From: Prinsepia uniflora
Taxonomy: Eukaryota > Streptophyta > Magnoliopsida > Rosales > Rosaceae
Assembly: GCA_032719365.1 (NCBI GenBank)
Contig: CM064872.1
Span: forward strand, 22,731,758-22,795,757
Direction of reading: 5' to 3'
DNA length: 64,000 nucleotides
Shown here piece after piece: positions 11,238 through 22,665 of the stretch. How positions within the stretch are numbered: position 1 is the first letter of the stretch; the number at the start of each line of letters is the position of its first letter. The translations under genes were made by a program, and so were the position numbers. The notes under the pieces were generated by a model that was not told where the DNA came from, ran no database searches, and worked only from the letters and a program-made list of their open reading frames with translations.

Positions 11238-13783
11238 TTAGAGCAGAGCTTCCTTCTTTTTGGGTTGTAAAACAGGAGGGTCAACATCAATCCCCATATT
11301 AGCTGCAGTTCCTGCTATAATTCTCATCGCTGATTCAATAGTTGTGCAATTCAAGTCAGGAAGCTTCTCTTGCGCAATCGTACGCAACTGATCAATCGTG
11401 ATCTTTCCCACTTTCTCCAGCTGCGGGTCTTTTGAACCTTTCTCAGCTCCTGAATACAAACCCAGCATGGATAACAAGTATTGAACTATTATGTCAATCA
11501 AATCCTGGCAAGGAATGACATTCATCAAGGAAACACTGTTATGCATTGGCCCTATTACGAACATATGTATGTAACACGACGCACTATAACAAGCAGCCAA
11601 ACTTTTTCAACATGTCACATAAGAGAGAAATATAATCAAAACCAATTAGACACCAATCAAAGAAGATAGGCTCCAAAATCTCACTATCGTCCATAAAAGA
11701 AGCATGACACTTACCTATAATTTTATCCTGAGGTTTGTGGTTTTGGAACCTCATCCACTCCTCACTCTGGTAATAATCAAGTCTACGGCTCATTGCCATG
11801 AGATAATGACGAACTAATGGCAGAAAAAAACTAAATGGCCAATTAACGTGGCTGACTCTACAGACTTCACATTAATCAATAATGTTAACTGGTTCAGCCA
11901 TGAAGACATGAGTACTACTTCAAATATTTACAACTCATTACAGTTTCAATTCACTCCTTTTTCCGTTAATTTTGCCTTGTATGAAGAGATATAACTTTCT
12001 CAACAAACTCTTGTAAGCACAAAATACAAACTAAACTTAGCACAAGAAAACCTACAAAACTGAATCCATCGGACAAGCAGAATTTACCAAATTAACAGGT
12101 AACATAACATCTAACTTGTGCTTCCAGTGCAACTATTCCAATGCTGGAGTTAGATTAAGAGTTCCCACATTAAAGAATTAGAGGGCACGATTATAGAACA
12201 CCTAATGTGCAATTCATAATGGCAGACTCCACAGACCTCACAATATTCAATAATGTTAAGTAGGTCGGAAATGAAGAGAAGACACCAAGACCACCTTAAG
12301 GGTGTGTATGGATGACAAACTTCAAAGCTCCAAGGAACTTAGGCTATATTAGTGATAATGCATTACAAATAGGGGGTACATGCACCACATGAGCATAATA
12401 AAACCATGAATCAATGGATTGATAGGTGTTACTTACAAATCCTCTCTAATTGCCTTGCATCTAATCATTTTCAAATTCCTTGGTACTTTCAAGTTCTTCA
12501 TTTTTAACTAATTTCGCCTAAATTCTGGGAAATTTGAAGTTCCTCATCCAAACATACATTAAATGTTTTCAAATTACAACGCTTCCCTTCCATCTTCTTT
12601 TCATATTTGATAAGATAACCTTCTCAGAAAAACTTGCGAGCACAAAATACAAACCTTAGCACAAGAATATCTGATTGCTCGCCAATCAGCAATTAGCTTT
12701 AAAACTGACAACCTAACCTTAGAAACTGGATAATAATGGTAGCTGCTCAAGTCTATGGCTCAGTGGCATGCGATAAATGACAAGCTAATTGGAAGATGAA
12801 AATTCAAAGGCCAATTGATGATTGATGATAGAGTCTATAGACCTTACATTAATCAATAATGATAACTGGGTCAGCCATGACGAGAAGACATCAACACCGC
12901 CTTGAATGTTTTAAACTTTCCATAAAACTTCCTATTTTTCTTAGCTCCGCTAAGTAACAAGATATAACTTTCCCAGAGCAACTTGTAAGTACCAATACAA
13001 ACTAAGCCTAGCATAGAAGCATATTTGCTTGCCCATGAGCAGCTCTTAACAAACTAATGCAGTAAGACATTTTCCAATGCTTGGGGAGAAAACCCACATC
13101 AAACAATTAGAAGCCAAATTACTACAGCAAAACACAGAAGTATACCTGCGGCCTTAAGAAGCAAAACTGAAGCAGGCGGTGTCTTCAATATAAAAGTAAA
13201 ACTCTTATCCTGGCATAAAAAAATCTGATACCACAGTCAAAATATTTCGAACATCAACCAGAGAGTGAATAAAATATAACAAAAGTGCAACGCAGACTGA
13301 CATCATAGACGGTGATTTCAACTGGAATGACATAACCGGCCTTGTCAGCAGTCCTAGCATTGTAATCCTTGCAAAAAGCCATAATATTGACACCCTTAGA
13401 ACCGAGAGCTGGCCCAACTGGCGGAGACGGAGTGGCCTTTCCGGCCTCCAATGCCAGCTTTATCATTCCAATCACTGCAAAAGTGAAAACTCATCAAGGA
13501 AATGAAGTGAAATGTGTTGAAGATGAAGGAAAAAATGAATTTTACCCTTTTTGGCTTTTCCACCGGGCTTGGATTTTGGGGGAGCCATGGCCGTGATGCC
13601 GAGGCGCCTACGATTTTGGAATTGGAGGGAAGTATTGGGGTCTGAAGAGAATAAACTGCTTATGCTTATGGGTGAGCCCCAAAGCGAAGAAGAGAGCTGT
13701 CTCTTCACATTGTTTGGATTTTCGCTCTTCTTTGAAAAGAAAGAAGAAAGGACATGGTGATAGGTAGCCACAGAGAGCGCCAT
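11238..13783 (-). CDS. RPL11: 50S ribosomal protein L11, plastid (nuclear gene, 4 exons)
   Basis: Joined as complement(11238..11449, 13146..13209, 13302..13474, 13546..13783): 228 codons plus stop. All introns are GT-AG and the exon phases agree (238, 173, 64 and 212 nt). Residues 1-65 are rich in Ser and basic residues with few acids, as in a chloroplast transit peptide. The mature part begins near [10 protein letters not shown] (residue 66). The L11 signature [20 protein letters not shown] lies at about 97-116, in exon 2. [17 protein letters not shown] (exon 3) and [19 protein letters not shown] (exon 4) belong to the rRNA-binding half. In the plastid ribosome L11 binds the GTPase-associated region of 23S rRNA. 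The plastid rather than mitochondrial paralogue is inferred from these motifs and the leader. The start ATG is in GCCATGGCG context. No disruption is seen. It is the only intact host gene in the window. Confidence 0.93.
11450..13145 (-). other. RPL11 intron 3 (1696 bp) with internal degenerate repeats
   Basis: Donor GTATAC at 13145 and acceptor TTCAG at 11450. The introns upstream are short (71 and 92 nt). This one contains a MITE and three diverged copies of a module: 'caataatg(t/a)ta' followed by 'agccatga' (near 11878, 12248 and 12855), then 'gatata' followed by 'cttgtaag' and 'acaaact' (near 11990, 12610 and 12960). Small open frames inside it are intronic noise. Confidence 0.7.
12300..12559. 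mobile_element. Tourist-like MITE, copy 2, in RPL11 intron 3
   Basis: The left end GGGTGTGTATGGATG and the reverse complement of the right end (ATGTATGTTTGGATG) are imperfect inverted repeats, continued inward by AACTTCAAA on both sides. It is flanked by TAA at 12297..12299 and 12560..12562, the 3-bp target expected of PIF/Harbinger-type elements. Length 260 bp with no coding capacity. Confidence 0.7.
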
Positions 13784-13860
13784 GGCAGAGCTTGAGTCAA
13801 TGTGTCTGAGCTCAGATGCAAAGTTTTGGATAAAACCCGGTATCTATCTTCCACAACACG

Positions 13861-13905
<45 letters not shown>

Positions 13906-14639
13906 TCTATATTGGACGCTAATACGACGTCGTAAAGTTGGCAACTTAGCGGGTGGCATTTAACTGTTAACAGGGACCCAACTTCTGGGCTGGGTCCTGA
14001 ACTGGTAGCCCAAGAGGCCTAAACAATTGATTTCAAAAGGGCCGACATTGAACTGCATAAGTCAATAAGGGACTGTATATGATAATATAGTACAAAATTA
14101 ATGTTCGGTATCACTTATATTAATTAGTTACTGTATAAATTAATATAATTGAGGGCCTTTATACGATTCAGACACTCTAAAATAATACTCTCCACATTAT
14201 ATGTATTAAATAATCAGATAACTAAAAATCTAAAGTATAATAATAATAATGATAAAATATAAAATAAAATTTTAATAAATATAAATAATAATATATCAAT
14301 AATTAATTAAAATAAATAATAAACAATTAAAATAAAATAATAATGTACATAATTAATATTTAAGATATAAATATTTCTTATCAAATACAGTAATATAATC
14401 CGTCCAATATAATATAGTCGGCATTTTAATCCGATTGAGCACCAAACACCCGACTAAATAGTTAGTCTATCTGATGGATAAATTAGTCTATCCGATGGAT
14501 AAATTAATCTATCCGACTGAAATAATTAGTATAATATGGCGTACCACACGAGGCCTTGTAGGCTAAAATTAACAAAATTATGTTACTTTTCAAATCAAAG
14601 GTAATATTAGCAAAATAGCCGCTAATATTAATAAGATTA
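13784..14639 (-). promoter_or_regulatory. RPL11 upstream region
   Basis: Five-prime leader and presumed promoter of RPL11. It holds the 40-bp poly-C tract at 13862..13901 and an ACGT core (gacgtcgt) at 13927..13934. From about 14040 outward the sequence is AT-rich and repetitive. No clear TATA box can be assigned with confidence, and no other gene is seen. Confidence 0.4.
13862..13901. repeat. Poly-C (poly-G on the gene strand) tract, ~40 bp
   Basis: An uninterrupted homopolymer lying 79 bp upstream of the RPL11 start codon. It is poly-G on the sense strand of that gene. The true length is uncertain, because homopolymers of this size are prone to sequencing error. Confidence 0.85.
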
Positions 14640-15171
14640 AGGGCGACAATTTTTGACATGACTCGAAACTCGCACGAGATTTACCTAGGTTAACTCGCAC
14701 GATTAAAATTTCGGATCATTTTCGAGTCAACTTGTTATAACACGTTTAATAAATGGGTGAATTTCGGCTCAACAAGTTAACCCATATAATGATCTATTAA
14801 CTCATTTAATAAACTAATAGATTTCAGGTTAACCTATTAACCCGTATATTGACCTATATATTGACCCGTTCGTAAACATGTCATTTTAACACCCGTATAT
14901 CTACTCATTTATCTACCTAAATACCTATTAAATCTTATAATTTAAATAGGTTAAACGTGTTAAACATGTTAAATGAGTCGAATAGGTCATAGGTTAATTG
15001 GATTTCCAGTTACGATATGTTTATTAAATGGGTTATACAGGTTACATGGTCATTAACAGATTGGGTTCGAGTTGGACTTTCTTGACAACGATTATTAAAC
15101 GGATCGGGTTTGGGTTGTGCATATTTGGGTAAAATAAAGTTCATGACACGACAAGACCCAATGACAACCCT
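14640..15171. mobile_element. Non-autonomous terminal-inverted-repeat element
   Basis: The left end AGGGCGACAATTTTTGACAT and the reverse complement of the right end (AGGGTTGTCATTGGGTCTTG) are imperfect inverted repeats. The interior repeats variants of 'gttaacccat/tttaataaac' several times, a composition familiar from short plant DNA-transposon derivatives. No coding potential. No clean target duplication is visible. Confidence 0.55.
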
Positions 15172-16903
15172 AAATAAAAATAATGAAGTTTGTAAAGACT
15201 TTCGATGTCCACGACTCTGAAATAACAAATATAGAAAGTTTTAGAGCGTCGTTGAAGATGTTCTAGGAGACCCAGTTAGGTCGCTTGGGTCGGGTCCTGC
15301 GGACCCGTGGGCAGACCATTCTAGAGGTTAAAGACCACCTCTGCGTAGGGCGCGTGAAGCCCACGCGCAAAGGCTGTTGGTGGCTCGTGTGGGCGCGTGG
15401 CACATCGCCTGGGATTTTGGCCCACATAATTTTTCAAATGCTTTCGTTGTTACAAACTCGTTGAGACAAGTTTCGGGTCGATCAAACATCGTCTTAGGGT
15501 GATTTTAGGTGTCCAAAGTGTACGTTTAATTCTAATTTTTTTTATTTAAATCCCAGAAATTAAAGATTGTAGTAGGGAGGTTACATGGAACTTTAATACC
15601 CCGAAATTATAATTTTTGATAGGCGACACAACCCTAGAATCGATGAAGAATCCTTGAATCAACATTAAAATGTGAAATAAGATTGTGAGTCGACTTTATT
15701 TTAATTAAATTATTATGGATGCATTAATAAGTATTTTTTTAATATATGATTTAGTGACTTACATGGTTCAATTATGATTTTAAATGATTTGATTGATTTT
15801 TTGAGAATTTGAGTACACATTTTACGATGTTTTACTTAAATTGTGTTTTGAGCTTAAGCCCAAATTTTGAAATGTTGTTTGATTTTAAGGCATTGGTATG
15901 GTTTATGTTTATGTTTTTTTTTTTTATTTGTGAACTATTTGTTCATGGACAACCATCCTCAGATAGCTGGTTATTTGGTTAGCATCAGACGTCCAAAGCA
16001 GAGCTTTGTTTTCCTGAGACGGGTGACTTGGTTATGACTCAGATGTCGAGCAGCAGGGCTCTGTTTTCTAGAGTCTATTTTCACTCAGTAGCTTTGATAA
16101 CTGGTATTTGAACATAGGGAGGATGGGTTAGTTGTGTGTGCTTATTGCTATTTATACCTTGATGTTTTCATATTGATTTAATTTATTGATATTGATTGAT
16201 CTACGGATATTTCTCGTATTTCAAAATATTCGATTTACTATTTGTTTTTAATCAAAATTTGACGGTTTTTCATATGCATGCATAGTTTTTAGAAAACAGA
16301 GGGTAAGCTGCTTATTTTTTTTCATACTATGTTTTTGAATGTCTATTTTCATCCACTCACATGTTTTATTGGTTTTACTTACCCTCCAAGTCGTGATACG
16401 GAGATGGAGATCTACTTGGAGCTGGAGGCACAAACTAGCTACATCGCACTCGTTGAGGTTTTAGGGTAGACTTATGTACTTTGAGTAGTAATTTTTTACT
16501 TATGCTTTGTGTGTCATGACGGAAAAAAATTATGTAAAGTATCCATGGTCTGATAGTTGGTCGGTTCTATCGATATTATGTGATGCCTTTGAGGTTAGTT
16601 TTGACTTTTTAATATTAGCTGTCAAACGAGAGCAGGATCCTCTATCGAGGTATTTTCGGAAAGGATCCTTTCATGAGGAAAATGTACAAAAATATTTGTA
16701 AAGCTCTAACTAGGGAGACACATAAGAAGTATGGAGCTAGAAATGGATGAACTACTTAAGAGATAAAAGAACTGTTGGGGTTAGCGTGGTAGTTAAGTTT
16801 GTGTTACTGAGGACACGAGGAGTTTTGAGGAAAAATATTTGGAGAAAGTAGCTTGAATGACGTTGGGTAACTTTTGAGATGAAATTTCCTTAAAGGGGTA
16901 GAC
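15172..16903 (+). mobile_element. Decayed gypsy remnant (LTR half plus collapsed interior)
   Basis: Contains LTR hallmarks in plus orientation: a 'gcgcgtgaagcccacgcgc' block near 15350, 'ccactcac...accctccaag' at 16353..16391, and 'gctgtcaaacgagagcagg' near 16619..16637. The ~270 bp from there to 16903 would be the collapsed interior. It ends in ATGAAATTTCCTTAAAGGGG, equivalent to the pre-LTR segment of the intact elements. The LTR start could not be located. Confidence 0.5.
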
Positions 16904-17948
16904 TGTTACATCCCGTTCCGCAAAGTTGAAATTTTGGTTTTACCAGAATACCATTTTGATTGTAGTGTAGGTTTTGCGAATTTATTGTGGGTGTTTCTTC
17001 TAAGCCCAAAAAATATTCACTAGCTCAATTGTAAGTTGAAATGTCCTTGTTTAAGTGTCTTTTAACCAACCCATTTGGGAAGCCCAAACCCATCTACACT
17101 ACCATAAAACCACGCCCATTGAATCCCTCTAGTACCTGATTATTCATTCCCTCTCGACATCACATTTCTCTTGGAGAAGAGAAACATAGATATTCGAGGT
17201 GGCCTTCATGAGAGCCACGACTGATTCTGATGGTCATTGTACATTCTTGTTGTCAACCATTTTTTCTCGATCACTCTCTAGCTTCCTCGCCCCTCGATGA
17301 CACCTCTCTTGACAACACGAACAAGGACCACCGAACAAGAGCAACGACATCTGTCCTTACCACCTCGTTCTACAACCACCTAGACTTTACAATCACCATC
17401 TTTCTTCTCATCTCTGTGAGGTGAGGCCAATCAAGGCAACCACAAACCTCACAAATCACAGTAGGTGATGGCACAACGAGAGGAGATCGCGAGAGTAAAA
17501 AATTCCTTGCCTTTTTTTTTTCCCTCTCATGGTCAGGTTTCAATTCGAGAATTACAACATTAGAATTGCTTTTGAAATGGATCAAATTTGGTTTGAGGCA
17601 ATATCCACAACGAATGATGACGTCAGTGTTACAAAGTCTCAAGCCACACTTCCTTATCAGTGATTTTTCAAGCCTAGGAAATAGTTTCTCATGGTAAAAT
17701 GTGAATTTTTGGAATCCTCACTTCGAGTAGGGTATTATTGTTTATTTACATGTTGAAAGCGCAGTTGATTTGAGATAATTAGACCTCACCAAAAAATTGG
17801 GTTTTTTCGACGAGCTTTCTAGTTTTTGGTCGTCGTCTTTGTCGAAAGTTTGTGGAATATGTTAGCGGCATTAGCCTATTTTGTTAAGCTCTAACAGCAT
17901 CAAAACAGTCAGTTAATGGAATATTCCAGAGAATAGTCCAAGGAATAA
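16904..17948 (+). mobile_element. Decayed gypsy 3' LTR, first part
   Basis: Starts TGTTACATCCC right after the polypurine-like segment at 16891..16899. It continues across the solo LTR at 17949..20723 into 20729. Open frames (17230..17424; 17370..17642 on the minus strand) match nothing. Confidence 0.5.
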
Positions 17949-19795
17949 TGTAACGACCCGTCCCAAATTCCTAGATTAGATTAGTGACTAATCACGATTA
18001 GTGAGGCTAATCCGTGATTAGTAGAGCGAAATCGGACGAACGATGCGAAATGACCGTTTTGCCCCTAGTGGTGGCAAAACGTTGACTTTTCAATCGGGCG
18101 GTCAAATGGACTTTGACCGATGACCGTGACGTAGTTCGTGACGTCACGAGTTCATAGACAGGTGGCACGTTCAATTCCGACGTTCGAGGAGGAAGTTATG
18201 ACGTTCGGAAGTTTAGGGGCATTTTGGTAATTTTGGATAAAAGGGGTCAAAAGTTGACTTTTTGACCGGGAGGTCCGATGGCCGAGGGCCGAAGACCGTT
18301 ACGTAGATACGGACGATACGAATCCGTAGACAGGCGGCACGTCGAATTTGGACGTTCGACGGCGAAGTTACGGTTCACGGAAGTTCGAACGTACTATTGC
18401 GCGAATTACGAAAACGAGTTAACTTTTGGACTTTTGTGGGGCTCAGATATTTAATGGAGGACCCAATGGATGAGTGACAAGTGTCACCCATCCAATGGAC
18501 ACCATTTTTCCCTTCATGCACCGTGCATTCCATTCTTCCTCATTTCAAACACACACACACAAAACTACCCGATCTCACATCCACCATCCTTCCATCTGTG
18601 CAACCCAAAACCCATCCATCCTTCATTCAAGCAACCAGGGATGGAAGAGGGGACTGAGGAGGTGGCTGGGCGGCCAGAACCGCCATCCATGGCTGCGAGA
18701 GGGACAAGAACCCGTGAGGTTCACGGTGAGGCCCTTTTGATCCATTTTTACATTTTTGATGTTATGGTTCATTTCTAATGATTTTAATGAGTCCATTGAG
18801 TTGCTAGGGACATGTTAGGAAGGTTTTAGGAAGCTAGGGACTGCTGTGAAGCCATGGCTGCAGTTTGAGAATTTTGAACCGTTTGGTTCAAAATCAAACC
18901 TTAGGATTTAGGTGTTTTCGGTTGTGTTTAAGGATTGAAATGGATAGAAAACATCAAAATAGGAAGGAAGGAATCGAAAAGGAAGAACTAGCATGAAGAT
19001 TGAGGTGTCTAGGGCTGTGAACCGGTCACGCCGGTCCAGTTGGATCGGCCAAACCAGGTGAACCGGTCCAGCACAGGAAAACCGTTCTGCTGGAGCTTGA
19101 TGCCGATGAACAGTGTTTTCGACCTTCTAGGGACTCGTGAGGACGCGTGGGCCATAATTTGGGAAAGTGTTCAACACGAGAAATCTTCTATTCGATGTAA
19201 CGAAGATTTTGGGACTGGTCTCGTGTCAATCGGACATCGTTTCGATAGTTTTCGGGGTGTCGGAAGGTTTAGGGTCGGTTTAAAAATAGTTAAAAGTTCG
19301 GGAAAATTACGGGGCTTTGGTAGGAGGTTAATTAAGTAGTTATTAACCTTCTATTAAAATTTGGACAGGTTTGGGAGTCCCGGTGATGGTGATCGGCTCG
19401 GGGAGCCGTATGGCACGCAAATCGAGGCGGCAGCTCGGACGGTCTGTGAGTGGACCTTGTTTTCTAAATTGGTGCATGCATAAATGTTTATTATATGTTT
19501 TATTACTTGTTTGATGATGCCATGGGTGCATTTTTATGTGGTTACGTATAAGCACGTATTTCGAGGTTTCGGCCTTATACGGTGCTTATACGGGTCTGTA
19601 TTTCTTTATTGATTTAAATGAACTGAATTTGGATTTCAAAATGATAAACTCGGGTATGAGACCCATTTGGTTTTGTCTCGGGCATATGACCTCAGATTCC
19701 GGGCACGGGGCCCAGTTGATGTCCTATGTTCGGGTACGAGACCCAGTCACTTTACGGTTTTGATTTCAGGTCAGGGAACCTTAAATGGATTCCCA

Positions 19796-19980
19796 GGTTC
19801 ATGACGGTTTATGGGAACCGGCATGAACCCTTGTTATGGTATCATGGTTCATGACGGTTTATGGGAACCGGCATGAACCCTTGTTATGTTATTACGGTAC
19901 ATAACGGTTTATGGGAACCGGCATGTTACCTGATTATGGATATTATGGATCATGACGGTTCAGGGGAACCGGTCATGAAT
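19796..19980 (+). repeat. 50-bp minisatellite, four copies, inside the LTR
   Basis: The motif 'atgacggtttatgggaaccg' recurs with starts at 19801, 19851, 19901 and 19952, the last two diverged. Counterparts on the other strand have four copies at 57965..58150, three at 27034..27201, and one visible at 63076..63120. Confidence 0.85.
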
Positions 19981-20649
19981 GTTTATGTTAGGTATATATA
20001 TGTTCGTCTACCTTCCTTTACTTCTATTATCTCCTCCGGGGAGGGTCGTTGGCCTGGGTGGACCCCGGAGTAGTCACGGAGCACTGACTGAGTGGAGTCA
20101 CCCCCCAGTTGGGTTCCTTACTCTCAGGAAGGCTATGATTACTAGTACCTCGAGTAGGGTCAGTGGTCTACGGACATTGATCTTGACTTTGAGAAGACTC
20201 GGATTGAGACCTGGGTAGAGCGCGCGTGGCTTTGGATACCGTGACAGGATTGGTTGTGTGACTTATATATATGTATGTGATGGATATATGATATATGATA
20301 TGTGGTGTGTACAGGTGTGCACAGGATTTGGGCAGTGGCCCGTATGGTCGTTTTTATTGTGGTCCTTTCGACCTTAGTTTATATCTGCTTTGGGCTTAGT
20401 CCCACATATGGTTTGTTTTGGATAAATGGTTTTCGAATGCATGCATGCTTTTTAGTGGAGGGTACAAATGTCTTCCTTATTAAATTTTTTATAAACTTTT
20501 GTTTTGTCCACTCACAGTTTTTAATGTTTTGACTGCCCTTCAGGTTGACATCGGATGTGGACTGTAGCAGAGACCGAGATATCACATGCCTCCTCCGGAT
20601 CCTGGCGTACTCTGATAGCCCGGGAGGGCAAAGGTCGGAAATATCCCTT

Positions 20650-20670
20650 GTCTGACACTTCGTGTCAGAC
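20650..20670 (+). promoter_or_regulatory. Perfect 9-bp hairpin near the LTR 3' end
   Basis: Arms GTCTGACAC and GTGTCAGAC with loop TTC, followed by GGGAGCAGG. Equivalent hairpins lie at 26341..26361, 57216..57236 and 62830..62850 on the other strand. In the intact Tekay LTRs the two arms are separated by about 90 nt. Confidence 0.8.
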
Positions 20671-20728
20671 GGGAGCAGGGTCATCCCGCACTAATCCCGG
20701 GGGGATTGGGATGGGTCCTGTCAAATAA

Positions 20729-22180
20729 TTTAGGGAATATTCTAGCGCGTGGAGGCGCGTGAGCGAGTATGTGGGCATGTGGTGGCACGTGAGGTATTTT
20801 TTGGCCTCCAGCCGATGCGTGGCGCTGCGTGAGACGATCTTCCAGTCCTCAGCGGATGCATTGCGGCCTGTAGGGCTGTGGCCTAATTTTGAGTTATTTC
20901 AGATCGTTTTAAGTTCGATTTAGTTCCTAAAATGTGTTCTTAAACACCATTTTAGGAAACCCTAGTGGATTTTGTTTAGACTTCAATTTGTGAGTTATTA
21001 GTAATCTTTATGAATGATTTCGATAAGGTTGGACTAGCTTGGAGCTAGTACTAGCTTAAGTGTCGGGCAATTTTGACTCCCTGACTAGTTTTGTAGTGGA
21101 CCCCTTTCTCAAACCTGATTTTATAGCGATGTTTTATTTGCACTTTTTACGATGATTATTTTTTAGATGCTTTCCTATGCATGCCTTGATTGGTTATGTT
21201 ATGATGTTTTATACCTTGATTAGTTGCTTTATACTAGTTGCTCTATGCATGTTATGATTGATTATCTTATGGTGCCTTCCTCGAGCCTGCTAGATTGAGA
21301 TGTTACTTGATGATGCTTTTCTCGAGTACGAATAGTTGAGTTAATTATTGTATTTGCATGACTAGTTAGCTTGTTGATGCTGATTAACTGGTTAATGCAT
21401 ATTAGTCCCGGGACATTATTTGAAACAGTGATTTTAGAACCACATAAGAGTCGTTGGTTTATCAGTTTATGTCTTTATGGCCATAGACTGGCCTCCACGT
21501 GATTTTTCACCCGCGTTACTCGTAATACTAGTTAAAAAGCATCAGCTTGTCCCCAAACTCTATTGGACTTGAGGTTCCCGATGCTTAGCACCCAGTTTTC
21601 ATGTGGTTGAGATACATGAGCAATATAGATACCCAGCTCAGAATGAACATATGCCTCGAGTGACTCATGGGCAATAGATTATGGTTCATGCATGATTTAT
21701 TCATACTACTGGATGATTGACATGATTTATCATTATTTTATTATTGTTTCTCGTATTACGTGCAAGTTAAAATCTTAATTACGAGTTTTTTACAAATTGA
21801 GGGGTTAAAATATATTTTATAATAATTGATTGTACATTGAAATAATTAATGGGTCCACTCATCCTTATTTTTTTGCACCCCTCAAGACCCAATGTTACTT
21901 CGCGTACTTCGAGGAAGTTTCGGTAGCTACTCTAACATACAAGCCAGAAGTGTGTAGTCACAACGAAAATGGGGATAATTCTACTCTAAACTTCTGCTAT
22001 CGTGGTGAAATACTAATTGGTTTTTACTGATTACGTTTCACACGACTGCCTAATATTCATTTATCTTTTTTGCTTTCGTCATTTGGACGTCATCGTCCAG
22101 ATGTCAGCTAGCATGCCTTAATCATAGCGTCCTAGTGGACTTTCCGAATTGGAATGTGTCACAAATAAAGGTAGAATTGG
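20729..22180 (+). mobile_element. Decayed gypsy LTR, second part
   Basis: Continues the LTR begun at 16904: 'gcgcgtggaggcgcgtgag' at about 20746, then an AT-rich segment, then 'gtccactcat...cacccctcaag' at 21853..21886. The 3' end is not clear. The boundary at 22180 is approximate. Confidence 0.4.
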
Positions 22181-22186
22181 TTATTT

Positions 22187-22387
22187 TTATCGTTGTCCAT
22201 GCCTATAATTATCATTATGATCGCCTTCAAGAAATTCTGATGATGACAAAGAGTATTGTCCATCACCATATCGCAGATGCTTCAATCCACTACGATTAAC
22301 ACTTCCACCAACAATGAAGGACCACAATGACTTGATTGAAGCACACCAAACCGCATTACGAGCAAAAATCCATTGAAAGCATATCGG
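22187..22387 (-). CDS. Exon-like open frame, unrecognised
   Basis: Open on the minus strand for 66 codons between a TGA (22388..22390) and a TAA (22187..22189), with no ATG start. The conceptual peptide has a globular-looking composition (for example VWCASIKSLWSFIVGGSVN, then LRYGDGQYSL). That differs from the low-complexity noise around it. It might be a captured gene fragment or a relic exon. I cannot name it. Confidence 0.2.
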   Translation of the reverse strand, partial: PICFQWIFARNAVWCASIKSLWSFIVGGSVNRSGLKHLRYGDGQYSLSSSEFLEGDHNDNYRHGQR

Positions 22388-22390
22388 TCA

Positions 22391-22665
22391 CCTAAACACA
22401 AGAATTTCACCAGCAACTCGAATAGTCGAAACGCCAAAATCAGCAATTATAATTGACACCATGATGATATATAGAAAGAGAAAAGACATTTAAAGATGAA
22501 CAACCAAAACCAATTAGATTATTCGATTTATTCAGTACACCCATATGGGTAATAGTAACAGGGAGAAACCTCCTAAACCCAAAAAAAAAAAAAAAATTAG
22601 TTAAAAAAAAAGGGTTTTTTTAGGGAATATGTTTGAGAGAAGACGGCTAGGATTTTGGGTTTCAC
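22391..22665. other. Intergenic, no gene seen
   Basis: AT-rich, with an A16-type run near 22579 and a run of T near 22614. Nothing else is supportable. Confidence 0.4.

Larger units (their letters stand above)
17949..20723 (+). mobile_element. Solo gypsy LTR (2775 bp) with perfect target duplication
   Basis: Starts TGTAACGACCCGTCCC and ends CCTGTCA. It is flanked by AATAA at 17944..17948 and 20724..20728. There is no interior, primer site or polypurine tract, so this is a solo LTR left by LTR-LTR recombination. Internal landmarks: paired U3 modules (about 18142 and 18316), GGGY...RCCC hairpins (19652..19744), a four-copy 50-bp minisatellite (19796..19980), a splice-acceptor-like segment (20508..20543) and a perfect hairpin (20650..20670). 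Same family, in inverted orientation, as the LTR split between 26287 and 60518. Confidence 0.9.

Noticed and set aside
11584..11799. 71-codon minus-strand frame considered as an extra RPL11 exon
   Set aside because: It lies in intron 3. The exon 3 to exon 4 join is in phase and matches L11 without it.
13705..13959. Minus-strand frame with a poly-glycine run
   Set aside because: The glycine run is the translation of the G homopolymer and the frame overlaps RPL11 exon 1 out of frame.
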